Source: Leisingera methylohalidivorans DSM 14336 (GTDB lineage: Bacteria; Pseudomonadota; Alphaproteobacteria; Rhodobacterales; Rhodobacteraceae). Taken from it: a DNA stretch of 64,000 bases. Each line of letters opens with the position of its first letter. Within the stretch, counting starts at the first letter, position 1. Location: contig NC_023135.1 of the NCBI RefSeq assembly GCF_000511355.1, positions 2,010,371 to 2,074,370 on the forward strand, in the 5' to 3' direction. Of this stretch, positions 27,110 to 35,588 are shown one piece after another. Both the position numbers and the translations under genes were made by a program. The notes beneath the pieces were generated by a model. The model was not told the origin of the DNA, searched no databases, and saw only the letters and a list, made by a program, of their open reading frames with translations.

Positions 27110-28257
27110 GGCTTTGCTGCACAAATTTCGTGAAGGATTCACTGTGTGCATCCAGCGTGATAGCTGGAGGGCATGAGCCGTTGGGCCCCGGCGAAGTACA
27201 AGACCACGAACTGGCCGTCTTGCAACACAGCACTGAAGCAACGCGGATCGCTGTCGATCTGGTTTGATCCCGAGAGGGTCTGGACGCCGCCGCCAACAGG
27301 CAAGCCTGGCCGCCAATTCCAATTCAGCGATGCGGCAATCCAGGCCTGCCTTACCCTGAAGGTCTTGTCTGGCATGCCTTTGCGGCAATCCACCGGCGTC
27401 GTACAATGCTTGTTGCGGCTGGCCGGGTTGGACTGGGCCGTACCCGGCTGCAGCACCCTATGCCGCCGTCAGAGGACACTGAACGTAAGTCTGCCGTATC
27501 GGGGCCGAAAACTGGCCCACTGAACCTGCTCCCCCCCCCTCTCATGGCTTGCAAGCAAACCACTGCCGGGCAGCGGACAGCACCGGCATCAAGGCTGAGG
27601 GTGAAGGCTGAGGGTGAAGGTGCGTGGAATGCCCGTGAACATGGTGGCCCCAAACGCCGTATATGGCGCAAGCTGCACGCAGGGATCGACGAAAAAACGC
27701 TGGAAGCGCGGGCCGTCTAGGTCACAAGCAGCAACGTTGGGATGCGCCCATGCGGCCCGAACTGCCCGGCCAAATCCCGCCTGAACAGAAGTTTGGCAGC
27801 GTCACCGCGGACGGCGCATATGGCACCCGGAAATGCCACGGGGCAATTGCCGCGCGCGGCGCGCTTGCCGTCATTCCTCCGCGCAAAAACACCAAACCCT
27901 GGAAGCCTGCGAGCGCAGGGGCCATCGCTCGGAACGGGGCCGTCAATGCATCGCGATATTCGGGCCGTGCCCTGTGGCGACGATGGAGCGGATACCAGCG
28001 CCGGCGCCGCGCCGGGATATGGGGTGCTGAAAGTGATCCGGGGGATCATTTTCCCGGCGATTGGATGCATTGTGCAAAGCTGCTGGGGCAAAGCCTCATG
28101 GCGCGGGACTTCGACCGCCAAGTTGCGGAAATCCAGCTCCGCATCGCAATGCTCAACCGGTACACAGCTCTCAGCATACCAGATACCTTGGCCGTAGGAT
28201 AAGTCTGTCCGGGGAAAGGGGTGGCACGGCCTTCAGCAGATTTATGCAACAAAGCCC
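27110..28257 (+). mobile_element. Degenerate IS5-family insertion sequence
   Basis: An 1148-bp element bounded by imperfect 17-bp inverted repeats: left GGCTTTGCTGCACAAAT (27110-27126) and right ATTTATGCAACAAAGCC (28241-28257), matching at 15 of 17 positions when paired. Between them lies a broken transposase gene. No clear target duplication is seen, so the flanks may have been rearranged. It sits between tRNA-Ile2 and a histidine kinase gene in a stretch of decayed DNA. Confidence 0.8.
27173..28202 (+). pseudogene. IS5-family transposase, multiply frameshifted
   Basis: Frame one gives the N-terminal domain (YKTTNWPSCNTALKQRGSLS, IWFDPERVW, LTLKVLSGMPLRQSTGVVQ, LDWAVPGCSTLCRRQRTL) up to 27523. 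Frame two gives EGEGAWNAREHGGPKRRIWR and a stop at 27718-27720. Frame three continues FGSVTADGAYGTRKCH, VIPPRKNTKPWK, RALWRRWSGYQRR and LMARDFDRQVAE to 28202. Catalytic DDE regions are therefore spread over different frames. An apparent insertion containing a nine-C tract (27531-27539) and a tandem 13-bp duplication at 27594-27619 contribute to the disruption. It cannot produce an active transposase. Confidence 0.85.
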
Positions 28258-28331
28258 TGCCGGCCGCCGCCGCGCAACACCTGATGGCGCACTGGCGCCT
28301 GCCCCGCGGGGCGGCGTCTGCGGCTTAGCGG

Positions 28332-29651
28332 TCAGCGCGCGATCACGATGTCGGCTTTCAGCCCGCCCAGATCCGTGCTTTCGCCCAGCCGCAGGGTACC
28401 GCCGTGAGCACGGGCGATGTCCGCCACAATCGCCAGACCAAGGCCGACACCAGACCCGCGGTCCTGATTACGGGCCGGATCCAGCCGGGTGAACGGGCGG
28501 ATGGCATCGCCGCGCTGCCCGGCTGGTATGCCGGGGCCGTCATCCTCGACCCGGATGCGCATGGAGCGATCGGTCAAAGCCACAGAAACCCGCGCCTGGG
28601 AGCCATAGCGCACGGCGTTTGAGATCAAATTCTCCACCGCCCTTCGCAGCGGCTGGCGGCGCAGCATCACCTCCCCCGTGCCGGACATCTCTCCCAGCGC
28701 CACCTGTTTATCCTGGCGCTGCCAATCGCTGATGATAGTGCGGACAAGGTCTTGCGGATCCACCGGTTCAGGCTCGCTTACGGTCGCCCCCCTGGAGAAA
28801 TCCAGGAACGCATCCAGCAGTGCCTGCATTTCATCCACATCGCGCAGCATCGGTGCGGCATGCTCCTCGTCCAGCATTGCCAGCTCAAGCTTCATCCGCG
28901 TCAGCGGCGTGCGCAGGTCATGGCTTACCCCTGACAGCATCAGCGTGCGCTGCTCGATCTGCCGCTCGAGCCGCGCGCGCATATCCAGAAAGGCACTGCC
29001 GGCCGCCCGCACTTCCAATGCGCCGGCCGGCGAATACGGCACCGCCCGGCCGCGCCCGAAAGCTTCGGCAGCATTGGCCAGCCGCTTGATCGGGCGCAGC
29101 TGGTTGCGCATGTAAAGAAAGGAAATCAGCATCATCAGGAAGCCGAACAACAGCATAGTGACAATCAGCTGGTGCGGTGCGGCGGCAGTTACCCGCCGAC
29201 GGTCAAAGCTGAGTTCCATCAGCCCGTGCGCGGAGCCGAAATAGACCTGTACCGTGCGGTCCGCAGGAAACCGCGCCGCCAGAAACCCTGGGAACGTCTT
29301 CTGCAGTTCTTCACGCACCACCCGGCCGGAAAACTCGATCAGGCTGAACTGATCCTCCGGCAGCGGAGCACCAGGAGGCAGAAACCGCGCCTGCATGTTC
29401 AACGGCTGCAGCAGCGGCCCCATCTGAACCAATGCGGCCTGCTGGTCCGTTGCCGCGTCCGCCACCTGGCGCAGCAGCTCGAACTCGCGCTGGATGGTGG
29501 CCGTCATCTGCACGGTGACATCTTCCAGATCGCGTTTGATGAACACCACAGACACCACGATCTGCAGCGCCACGATGGGCACCACCAGGATCAAAGCCGC
29601 ACGGGCATATAGACTGCGCGGCATATATCGTTTGAGCCATTTGAAGAACAT
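28332..29651 (-). CDS. EnvZ-like sensor histidine kinase without adjacent regulator
   Basis: A 439-residue inner-membrane kinase: transmembrane helices at about 17-38 and 160-181, a periplasmic domain between them, a HAMP linker at about 181-233, and a HisKA helix MLSGVSHDLRTPLTRMKLEL with His244. ATPase motifs are ENLISNAVRYG (N), VEDDGPGIPAGQ (G1) and GVGLGLAIVADIARAHGG (G2). It resembles EnvZ of the OmpR/EnvZ pair. No response regulator gene is adjacent: downstream is the decayed IS region, upstream a divergent hydrolase gene. Its partner must be elsewhere or lost. Confidence 0.9.
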   Translation of the reverse strand: MFFKWLKRYMPRSLYARAALILVVPIVALQIVVSVVFIKRDLEDVTVQMTATIQREFELLRQVADAATDQQAALVQMGPLLQPLNMQARFLPPGAPLPEDQFSLIEFSGRVVREELQKTFPGFLAARFPADRTVQVYFGSAHGLMELSFDRRRVTAAAPHQLIVTMLLFGFLMMLISFLYMRNQLRPIKRLANAAEAFGRGRAVPYSPAGALEVRAAGSAFLDMRARLERQIEQRTLMLSGVSHDLRTPLTRMKLELAMLDEEHAAPMLRDVDEMQALLDAFLDFSRGATVSEPEPVDPQDLVRTIISDWQRQDKQVALGEMSGTGEVMLRRQPLRRAVENLISNAVRYGSQARVSVALTDRSMRIRVEDDGPGIPAGQRGDAIRPFTRLDPARNQDRGSGVGLGLAIVADIARAHGGTLRLGESTDLGGLKADIVIAR

Positions 29652-29734
29652 GGGCTAAGCCTATAGGGCGCTTGGAAAAGAGAAAAGCCAATCCGGGCCC
29701 GAACCGGCCGGGAAAACAGCAGCGGAGCAAGAGT

Positions 29735-30652
29735 ATGCAGGCATCAGATGATTTCAACCCGCAGGCTGGCTTGGCCGAAGAGCTGGAGCCGGGCCTGCGC
29801 CGCATTCTGGCGCCGAATCCCTCGCCGATGACCTATCGCGGCACCAATACCTATGTGATCGGGACCGGCGGCCTGGCAGTCATTGATCCTGGGCCGGAGT
29901 CCGAGCCGCACCTTGCGGCGATTCTGGCCGCCGTGCAGCCGGGGCAGCAGATCACCCATATCATCGTGACCCACAGCCATTTGGACCATTCCCCGCTGGC
30001 CCGGGTGCTTGGCCAGGCAACCGGTGCGCCGGTCTTTGCCTTTGGCGGGCCTGCAGCCGGGCGCAGCGCCGTGATGTGCCAGCTGGCCGCCGGCGGGCTG
30101 GCCGGAGGCGGCGAAGGCATCGACGCCGGGTTTTCACCTGACATCACGGTCGGGGACGGCGAGATCATCCGCGGTGACGGCTGGGATCTGGAGGTCATCC
30201 ACACACCCGGCCACCTCGGCAATCACATTGCGCTGGCTTGGGGCGGCGCCTGTTTCACCGCTGATCATGTGATGGGCTGGGCCAGTTCGCTGGTCTCGCC
30301 GCCGGATGGCGACCTGACGGATTTCATGGCCTCCTGCCGCCGACTGCGCCAGCGCGACTGGCGTGTTTTCCACCCCGGCCATGGTGCCCCGGTCCACGAC
30401 CCTGCCGGCCGGCTCGACTGGCTGATCGCCCACCGCGGCTCCCGCGAGGCCGCAATTCTGGACGCGCTTTCAGAGGCGCCCGCCAGCGCTTCCGTTCTGG
30501 CCCGGAAGATCTACACCGAAACCCCGCCGGCATTGCTGAAAGCTGCCGAGCGCAATGTTTTCGCGCATCTTGTTGACCTCACCGGCCGCAAATTGGCCGC
30601 ACCGCATGGCCCCCTTTCCGCCTCCGCCGTTTTTGACCGGCGCAGCGGCTGA
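29735..30652 (+). CDS. MBL-fold metallohydrolase (LACTB2/GloB-like)
   Basis: A 305-residue protein. The metallo-beta-lactamase domain has NTYVIGTGGLAVIDPGPES, the first metal motif THSHLDHSPLA, VIHTPGHLGNHIAL, a metal Asp in FTADHVMGW, and the last His in FHPGHGAPV. The C-terminal winged-helix part (SREAAILDALSEAPASASVL) places it with LACTB2-like hydrolases, which include RNA-acting enzymes, although substrates vary. The ATG at 29735 follows GGAGCAAGAG; an upstream in-frame ATG is less likely. It diverges from the histidine kinase gene. Confidence 0.88.
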   Translation: MQASDDFNPQAGLAEELEPGLRRILAPNPSPMTYRGTNTYVIGTGGLAVIDPGPESEPHLAAILAAVQPGQQITHIIVTHSHLDHSPLARVLGQATGAPVFAFGGPAAGRSAVMCQLAAGGLAGGGEGIDAGFSPDITVGDGEIIRGDGWDLEVIHTPGHLGNHIALAWGGACFTADHVMGWASSLVSPPDGDLTDFMASCRRLRQRDWRVFHPGHGAPVHDPAGRLDWLIAHRGSREAAILDALSEAPASASVLARKIYTETPPALLKAAERNVFAHLVDLTGRKLAAPHGPLSASAVFDRRSG

Positions 30653-30721
30653 CTTTTTTCGAAAAAGTCCTTCTTGCCCTCTGGACGCCTGATCCGGAGG
30701 GCGCTATACGGCACAGACCGT

Positions 30722-30796
30722 TCCGGCGTAGCTCAGCGGTAGAGCAGTTGACTGTTAATCAATTGGTCGTAGGTTCGATCCCTACCGCCGGAGCCA
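30722..30796 (+). tRNA. tRNA-Asn (GUU), copy 1
   Basis: A 75-nt cloverleaf with encoded CCA. Acceptor UCCGGCG/CGCCGGA, D-arm GCUC...GAGC, anticodon stem-loop UUGAC-UGUUAAU with GUU, T-arm GUAGG-UUCGAUC-CCUAC. An identical copy lies in reverse orientation at 31471-31545. Confidence 0.96.
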
Positions 30797-31349
30797 AAAT
30801 CACCCAAAGCGTTGATTGAAAATCAAAAATCCAGCTCCGAGAAATCGGGTGGAAATATTGATGCGGCGCAAACGCTTGCGCAGGATTCCCTACCCTTGGC
30901 CCGGCATCTCCCAATCAGCGGAGGCGCATCCGCCCTCCCCTCTTGAACGCCGCAAGTCAAATTTTTTATGGCGCTGGCGCGGGCCTGCGCCGGCTTCAAG
31001 CCGATCCCTACCTGCATTTATTGCCTTCCACGACACGCTTATGCCTCCCGCGAGGCAGCAGCGCTTGACCGTCGGCTGGCCGCGATTAGCGAACTCTGCT
31101 TCAACTTGGACATGACCGGTTGCAAGCGGATCTCCCGGTTCAAGGATTAATAATGGAAAGGCTTAAACCACATGCTGTTGAAGCTTCCGCAGACTACTGG
31201 CCAGCTCCCCGGTCTCGCGGCCCATCTTAGCTCCCAGAAAAGACGGAAAACAGATGTGAAGCGTTTTTCCAATGAGTCCGCGACGCGCCGCCGCCAGTAA
31301 AACGACGATGGCCTCGGTTCCAGATGCTGGCCTGGTGTTGATCTTCTCT

Positions 31350-31450
31350 ATACTCCGGCTCCCGCGAGGGTCCCGCGCAATCGGATGTGACGGAGAATGT
31401 GTTCGGAACGACAGAAGCGCCCCAAGCTGTAGCGCTTCTGTCGTTTATTT
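31350..31450 (+). ncRNA. Candidate small RNA ending at an orphan terminator
   Basis: A possible transcript of roughly 90-100 nt would begin just after a TATACT -10-like element (near 31353), contain a CTCCG/CGGAG stem, and end at the strong terminator. No clear -35 element was found. No protein gene lies upstream on this strand, so the terminator otherwise has no job except to end a tRNA-Asn read-through transcript. The 5' boundary is a guess. Confidence 0.3.
31407..31450 (+). terminator. Strong orphan terminator hairpin
   Basis: Perfect 14-bp stem AACGACAGAAGCGC / GCGCTTCTGTCGTT with an 11-nt loop, followed on the plus strand by TTATTT. On the minus strand there is no T-tract, so it acts mainly on plus-strand transcripts. 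Confidence 0.75.
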
Positions 31451-31470
31451 CCAACTTCCTAGAGGGAAGC

Positions 31471-31545
31471 TGGCTCCGGCGGTAGGGATCGAACCTACGA
31501 CCAATTGATTAACAGTCAACTGCTCTACCGCTGAGCTACGCCGGA
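31471..31545 (-). tRNA. tRNA-Asn (GUU), copy 2, inverted
   Basis: The reverse complement of this segment is identical over the whole tRNA to the copy at 30722-30796, including CCA, with identity extending one base upstream (GTTCCGGCG versus CGTTCCGGCG). The two genes are transcribed toward each other. Confidence 0.96.
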
Positions 31546-31714
31546 ACACGAGATGCGGTATAGAAATAACTCCAAAGGACGTCCAGAGGAAATCTGCGGT
31601 TTTGGGGAACTTTTTTCGCCCCTCGTTTAAGGGGCCGTTTTTGCCGGAGAAAACCGCGGTTGCCCAGGGCTTGCCAGCCTCCAAACAGCCGCTGGACAGG
31701 CCGCCAATTGTTCG

Positions 31715-32290
31715 CGCCGATAACATGTGCAGAATGGTCGGCTACGGTACGGCTACCGCACTTCCTCAGGTGCAACTTTCGGCGCCGGTTCCTCCCAAAA
31801 GGCCTGCAGCGCCGGTTTCGTCTCCACTGTGCAGGATTGCTGCGCACCAGAGCATGACACGGTTGCAAAATGTGAATACGCCGGCGGCAGCCCAGGCTAA
31901 CCAACAACAACGCAGTGAATGGCCGAATGCTTTGGCTTCGCCGGAATTTCTGGCACCAATGCAATGCCTGCTCGCTGTTTGGCGCGCTCCAAGGCCGCCG
32001 CACCGCCGCCTGCACTGCCTGGAACCGCTGTCACCTGATGCCCCCCCCCTGGCGCAGCATCTCGGCCCCGTAGCGCCAAAAGACTACAATCGGCCCTCCT
32101 TCGACCGCATCCGCAACAGAGATCTCTTCCGCATAAACATTCACCGTTTGCGCCATCAGGCGGCGGCTGCTGACAACCATCGGCCCGACCGGAACGGCCA
32201 GCGGCGCGCCGGTGAATTGCTGCGCCCCGCGTGGTCCAGATGGTTTCCGTCTCGAAGGTGACCGGTGCCGGCGCGCGCAGATTCTAGATC
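31715..32290 (-). pseudogene. Decayed secreted molybdopterin-binding-domain protein
   Basis: Minus-strand frames read VTFETETIWTTRGA, then QFTGAPLAVPVGPMVVSSRR, then ISVADAVEGGPIVVFWRYGA. This resembles small periplasmic oxidoreductase molybdopterin-binding proteins, where one expects TTTIWTEG..FTGVPL.. and DGPIVAYLRDG. A nine-G run (minus strand, 32041-32049) causes a frameshift, after which the frame reads HQVTAVPGSAGGGAAAL and runs to an in-frame stop near 31900. A last piece (FATVSCSGAQQSC to PKVAPEEVR) ends before 31760 and may belong to another gene. No intact start or signal peptide remains. Confidence 0.4.
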
Positions 32291-32404
32291 ATCTATTGCA
32301 CCGCAGGTACCGCCGCGCTGGCCACGCCGACCGGCAACGCGCCCGCCCGCACCGCACAGAAGGCAGTGCTGTTGCTGACAGCCGCCAGCCTGACAGCGCC
32401 CGTG

Positions 32405-33634
32405 TCACCCCATTTCCGCCGGCAGCGCCGCATAGCCGCGGAAGCGGATACGTCCGCCCGGCACCCGGCCGGTCAGCAGCCGGTAGCCCGGGAAACGGTG
32501 CAGCAGGCGTTCAATGGCAATCCTCCCCTCAAGCCGCGCCAGAGTCAGCCCGACGCAGACATGCGGCCCGCCGGCAAACGCCAAATGCCGGTTCGGCGTC
32601 CGCCCGGCATCAAAGTCGCCAGGCTTGTCAAACACCTCCGGATCCCGGTTCGCCGCACCGATCAGCAGGTGCAAGTTGGTCCCCGCAGGGACTTTCATAC
32701 CGCCGATTTCCACCTCCGCTGTGGTTTCGCGGTTGCCCAGCTGATTGGGCGAACGGAACCGCAGAACTTCCTCGACAGCGGGTTTGATCAGGTCCGGCTG
32801 CTCCAGCACCCGCTGTTTCTGGTCCGGATGATCATTCAGCAGCGCCAATCCATTACCGATCAGATTGGTGGTCGTCTCGTGGCCTGCATTCAGGATAAAG
32901 ATGCAATTCTGTATCAGCTCAACCTCGCTGAGAGTGCCATCCGCCCCCTCGCCGTTGATCAGCCGTGTCAGAACGTCGGTTTCGATATTCCCCGGCCTGG
33001 CCCGCCGCCGGGCGATCAGGTCCTGCAGATAAGCCTTGAACGCCTCCACCGCCCGGTGACCGGCCGCCAGCTGATCAGCCTTCAACGCAGGCTCCAGCGC
33101 GCCCAGGATCGCCAGTGACCAATCGCGCAGCGGCGCCCGCTCCGCCATCGGCACGTCCAGCAGATTGCCGATAATCTGGATCGGAATGGAGGCCGCAAAA
33201 TCCTCAATCAGATCCACCTTGGCCGCCCCTTCCATTCTGTCCAGCAAGTGATCAACCGTCTCAACCAGCCCCGGCTCCATCCTGGCAAGCGCCCGCGGCG
33301 TTAGCGCCGAGGTCATGATCCTGCGCACCCGCGTGTGCAGCGGCGGGTCGGAAAACACCAGGGAAGTGGTGTGATGCTCGAATAGCGGTGAACCTGCGCC
33401 GAATTTTGGCGCAAAAACCTTCTTCTTGTCCGAGGAAAACAGCGTGGTGTCCCGGTAGATCCTGTCCAGATCGGCATGGCGGCAGACCAGCAGTGATCCA
33501 TCCGGCTGCGGCAGAACCGGCGCCCCGCGCAGCAAAGCATCATAAAAGGGAAAGGGATCCTCCAGAAAACCCTCTGGCGGGTTTGCCAGGTCAAACTCCT
33601 CGATATTCACAAATCCGTGCTGTCCGCCGCTCAC
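32405..33634 (-). CDS. Cytochrome P450 (soluble bacterial type)
   Basis: A 409-residue haem monooxygenase of the typical soluble bacterial class, distinct from the P450 at 4448. Motifs: oxygen-binding helix LNAGHETTTNLIGNGL, ExxR in VEEVLRFRSPNQ, and haem loop FAGGPHVCVG with Cys360. The early DPPLHTRVRRIMTSALTPRA segment is the usual C-helix region. It stands alone, diverging from the TfoX-like gene; no ferredoxin or reductase lies beside it. Substrate unknown. Confidence 0.94.
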   Translation of the reverse strand: MSGGQHGFVNIEEFDLANPPEGFLEDPFPFYDALLRGAPVLPQPDGSLLVCRHADLDRIYRDTTLFSSDKKKVFAPKFGAGSPLFEHHTTSLVFSDPPLHTRVRRIMTSALTPRALARMEPGLVETVDHLLDRMEGAAKVDLIEDFAASIPIQIIGNLLDVPMAERAPLRDWSLAILGALEPALKADQLAAGHRAVEAFKAYLQDLIARRRARPGNIETDVLTRLINGEGADGTLSEVELIQNCIFILNAGHETTTNLIGNGLALLNDHPDQKQRVLEQPDLIKPAVEEVLRFRSPNQLGNRETTAEVEIGGMKVPAGTNLHLLIGAANRDPEVFDKPGDFDAGRTPNRHLAFAGGPHVCVGLTLARLEGRIAIERLLHRFPGYRLLTGRVPGGRIRFRGYAALPAEMG

Positions 33635-33795
33635 CTGACACCCTCCCGCTGGCCGTGCCAGTCAGGATTTCCGCAGCAAATGCGACTGTCAATCCAACTT
33701 CGGGGAAAGACCCGGCGTCAGGACGCCGCCGCGCCTATGTCGATGAAGCCGGATTGCCGCGTGACAACACCGCGTGGACCAGCTAGAAACAAAAC

Positions 33796-34125
33796 ATGAA
33801 CACTCCTATCTCTTCCATCCGCAATCTTGGCCCCGCTTACGAGGAAGCCTGCCACCGCGCCGGTATCTCTTCGGCCGAGGATCTGCGTGCCATCGGCGCT
33901 GACGCAGCCTATGCCAGGCTGCTGCAAACCGGCACCCGGCCGCATTTCATCGGCTACTACGTTCTGGTGATGGCGCTGCAGGGACGGCCGTGGAACGATT
34001 GCAAAGGCAAGGAAAAAGAAGAGCTTCGCCAGCGTTTTGACGAGATCAAGGCCAGCAGCTTTGATACGCAGAAGGCAGCCTTCGAAGCGGCCCTGGACAT
34101 GATCGGGGTTGTCGCGCGCAAATAG
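33796..34125 (+). CDS. TfoX C-terminal domain protein
   Basis: A 109-residue protein consisting only of the TfoX/Sxy C-terminal domain, which has a helix-hairpin-helix-like fold (SIRNLGPAYEEACHRAGIS, then a segment beginning EDLRAIGADAAYARLLQTG). Full TfoX controls natural competence in gammaproteobacteria; stand-alone C-domains are common in alphaproteobacteria and their role is unclear. DNA binding is possible but unproven. It precedes two small membrane protein genes on the same strand. Confidence 0.82.
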   Translation: MNTPISSIRNLGPAYEEACHRAGISSAEDLRAIGADAAYARLLQTGTRPHFIGYYVLVMALQGRPWNDCKGKEKEELRQRFDEIKASSFDTQKAAFEAALDMIGVVARK

Positions 34126-34194
34126 CAGGGCGGAACCGAATGGGAGATCCGAGGGTTAGTTCATCAAAGGAACACCAACCAAAGGAGATCCTCG

Positions 34195-34365
34195 ATGGAC
34201 CTGATCCGCATCATTCTTGCAGTCATTCTGCCGCCGCTTGGCGTGTTTCTGCAGGTCGGCCTGGGCAAGCATTTCTGGCTGAACATCCTGCTGACCATCC
34301 TCGGCTACATCCCGGGCATCGTGCACGCTGTCTGGATTATCGCTAAGACGCCTGAACGTGCCTAA
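34195..34365 (+). CDS. Pmp3/YqaE-family small membrane protein
   Basis: A 56-residue protein with two transmembrane helices (IRIILAVILPPLGVFLQVGL and ILLTILGYIPGIVHAVWII). This is the classic Pmp3/YqaE pattern, linked in yeast and bacteria to membrane-potential and salt stress. A strong AAAGGAGATC ribosome site lies upstream. Its last codons overlap the GTG start of the next gene by eight bases, so the pair is translationally coupled. Confidence 0.9.
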   Translation: MDLIRIILAVILPPLGVFLQVGLGKHFWLNILLTILGYIPGIVHAVWIIAKTPERA

Positions 34366-34837
34366 AGCTGCGCTTCACGAGGACCAGCTGCGGTCGCTGG
34401 AAAGCCTGGCCCATCGCATGGACCGCGCGTTCCGGATTCCGCTGATCGGCACGCGGGTCGGCTGGGACAGTATTCTGGGCCTCGTCCCCGGCGCGGGCGA
34501 CGCCATTGCGCTGCTGCCTGCCGGCTACATCCTGCTTTCAGGCCACCGCATGGGCGCTTCAAAGGGAACACTGGCCCGTATGGCCGCCAACATCGGCATT
34601 GATACGCTTGTGGGGGCGATCCCGTTGATCGGCGACCTGTTCGACATCGGCTGGAAGGCTAACGTCCGCAATGTTGCCCTGCTGCGCCGCCACCTGAAAC
34701 ACACAGCCGCGCAGGATGAAGCGTTGGCGAAACGTCTTGCGCGGCGCAGCGATTCCAATCGGACCGCACCGCGGCAGGCCACTGCTGTGCATCCGCATCG
34801 CAGGGACATTGAGCGGTCCACTCGGCCTCAGTCATAA
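34358..34837 (+). CDS. DUF4112 domain membrane protein
   Basis: A 159-residue protein with the DUF4112 pattern: IPLIGTRVGWDSILGLVPGA followed by a second hydrophobic segment (IGIDTLVGAIPLIGDLFDIG) and a basic tail. It is predicted to be in the inner membrane; function is unknown. The GTG start overlaps the Pmp3-like gene, which suggests a joint role in membrane or envelope stress. The C-terminal 35 residues are rich in Arg and His and look disordered. Confidence 0.85.
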   Translation: MPKAALHEDQLRSLESLAHRMDRAFRIPLIGTRVGWDSILGLVPGAGDAIALLPAGYILLSGHRMGASKGTLARMAANIGIDTLVGAIPLIGDLFDIGWKANVRNVALLRRHLKHTAAQDEALAKRLARRSDSNRTAPRQATAVHPHRRDIERSTRPQS

Positions 34838-34873
34838 AAAAGACCGCGCCGGTTGCCCGGCGCGGTCTTTAAT
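34836..34873. terminator. Bidirectional terminator between DUF4112 gene and ndk
   Basis: A 14-bp perfect stem AAAGACCGCGCCGG / CCGGCGCGGTCTTT with a short TTGC loop, with A-rich and T-rich flanks, separates convergent genes. Confidence 0.88.
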
Positions 34874-34893
34874 TCATCCGGTAAGCCTGCGGC

Positions 34894-35316
34894 TTAGCCG
34901 ACCAGCTCGAGGCCGGAGAAGAAGTAGGCGATCTCAACAGCGGCAGTTTCCGGCGCGTCGGAACCGTGGACGGAGTTTTCGCCAACCGATTCAGCAAATT
35001 CAGCGCGGATGGTGCCGGCCGCGGCGTCTGCCGGGTTGGTGGCGCCCATCACTTCGCGGTTTTTGGCGATGGCGTTTTCACCTTCCAGAACCTGCGCGAC
35101 GATCGGAGCGGAGGCCATGAATTCGCACAGCTCATCGTAGAAGGGGCGCTCGGCGTGCACTTTGTAGAACTCGCCTGCCTGGGCTTTGGTCAGGTGAATG
35201 CGCTTTTGCGCCACGACACGCAGGCCGGCTTCTTCGAATTTGGCGTTGATTGCGCCGGTCAGGTTGCGGCGGGTTGCGTCGGGTTTGATGATCGAAAAAG
35301 TGCGTTCCAGTGCCAT
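34894..35316 (-). CDS. ndk: Nucleoside diphosphate kinase
   Basis: A 140-residue enzyme that balances nucleoside triphosphate pools via a phospho-histidine. The N-terminal [13 protein letters not shown] and active-site [16 protein letters not shown] (His117) are intact. Length is normal. It is monocistronic and converges on the DUF4112 gene. Confidence 0.98.
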   Translation of the reverse strand: MALERTFSIIKPDATRRNLTGAINAKFEEAGLRVVAQKRIHLTKAQAGEFYKVHAERPFYDELCEFMASAPIVAQVLEGENAIAKNREVMGATNPADAAAGTIRAEFAESVGENSVHGSDAPETAAVEIAYFFSGLELVG

Positions 35317-35588
35317 GGGGCAGACTCCTGTGCTGAAAAGCCGGACATCATGCCCGGCCCGTTACGAATTGCCGCTCCGATAGCATGGCTCTGTGACAGG
35401 ATAAAGAGGGGATTGCGCAGCGTTGACGCAGCCGCAAAGGCGGTGCGCAGCCTGCCGGCTCGGCGACCTGTGCCCTTGCCGGTCCCCCCGCCGATCTGAA
35501 ATAACCCTGCCACATCCAGCGGCCGCCGGTGCCCTGCACATGGCCTGCCCCATTGACAAGGGCCAGACAGTACAGCAGTGCTCGGCCT

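Larger units (their letters stand above)
30797..31470 (+). other. Spacer between the two tRNA-Asn genes; no protein gene, possible small RNA
   Basis: The 674-bp spacer has no convincing reading frame. It is less GC-rich than the rest of the window and contains one strong orphan terminator at 31407-31450. Just upstream, 31358-31400 can fold, with CTCCG pairing to CGGAG around an inner CCC-GCGA-GGG hairpin. Confidence 0.45.

Noticed and set aside
27110..28257. Active insertion sequence
   Set aside because: The transposase needs at least two frameshift corrections and contains a premature stop, so it cannot be autonomous.
31602..32261. 219-codon plus-strand frame in the tRNA-Asn to P450 gap
   Set aside because: Pro/Arg/His-rich with no domain; the opposite strand carries recognisable remnants of a real protein instead.
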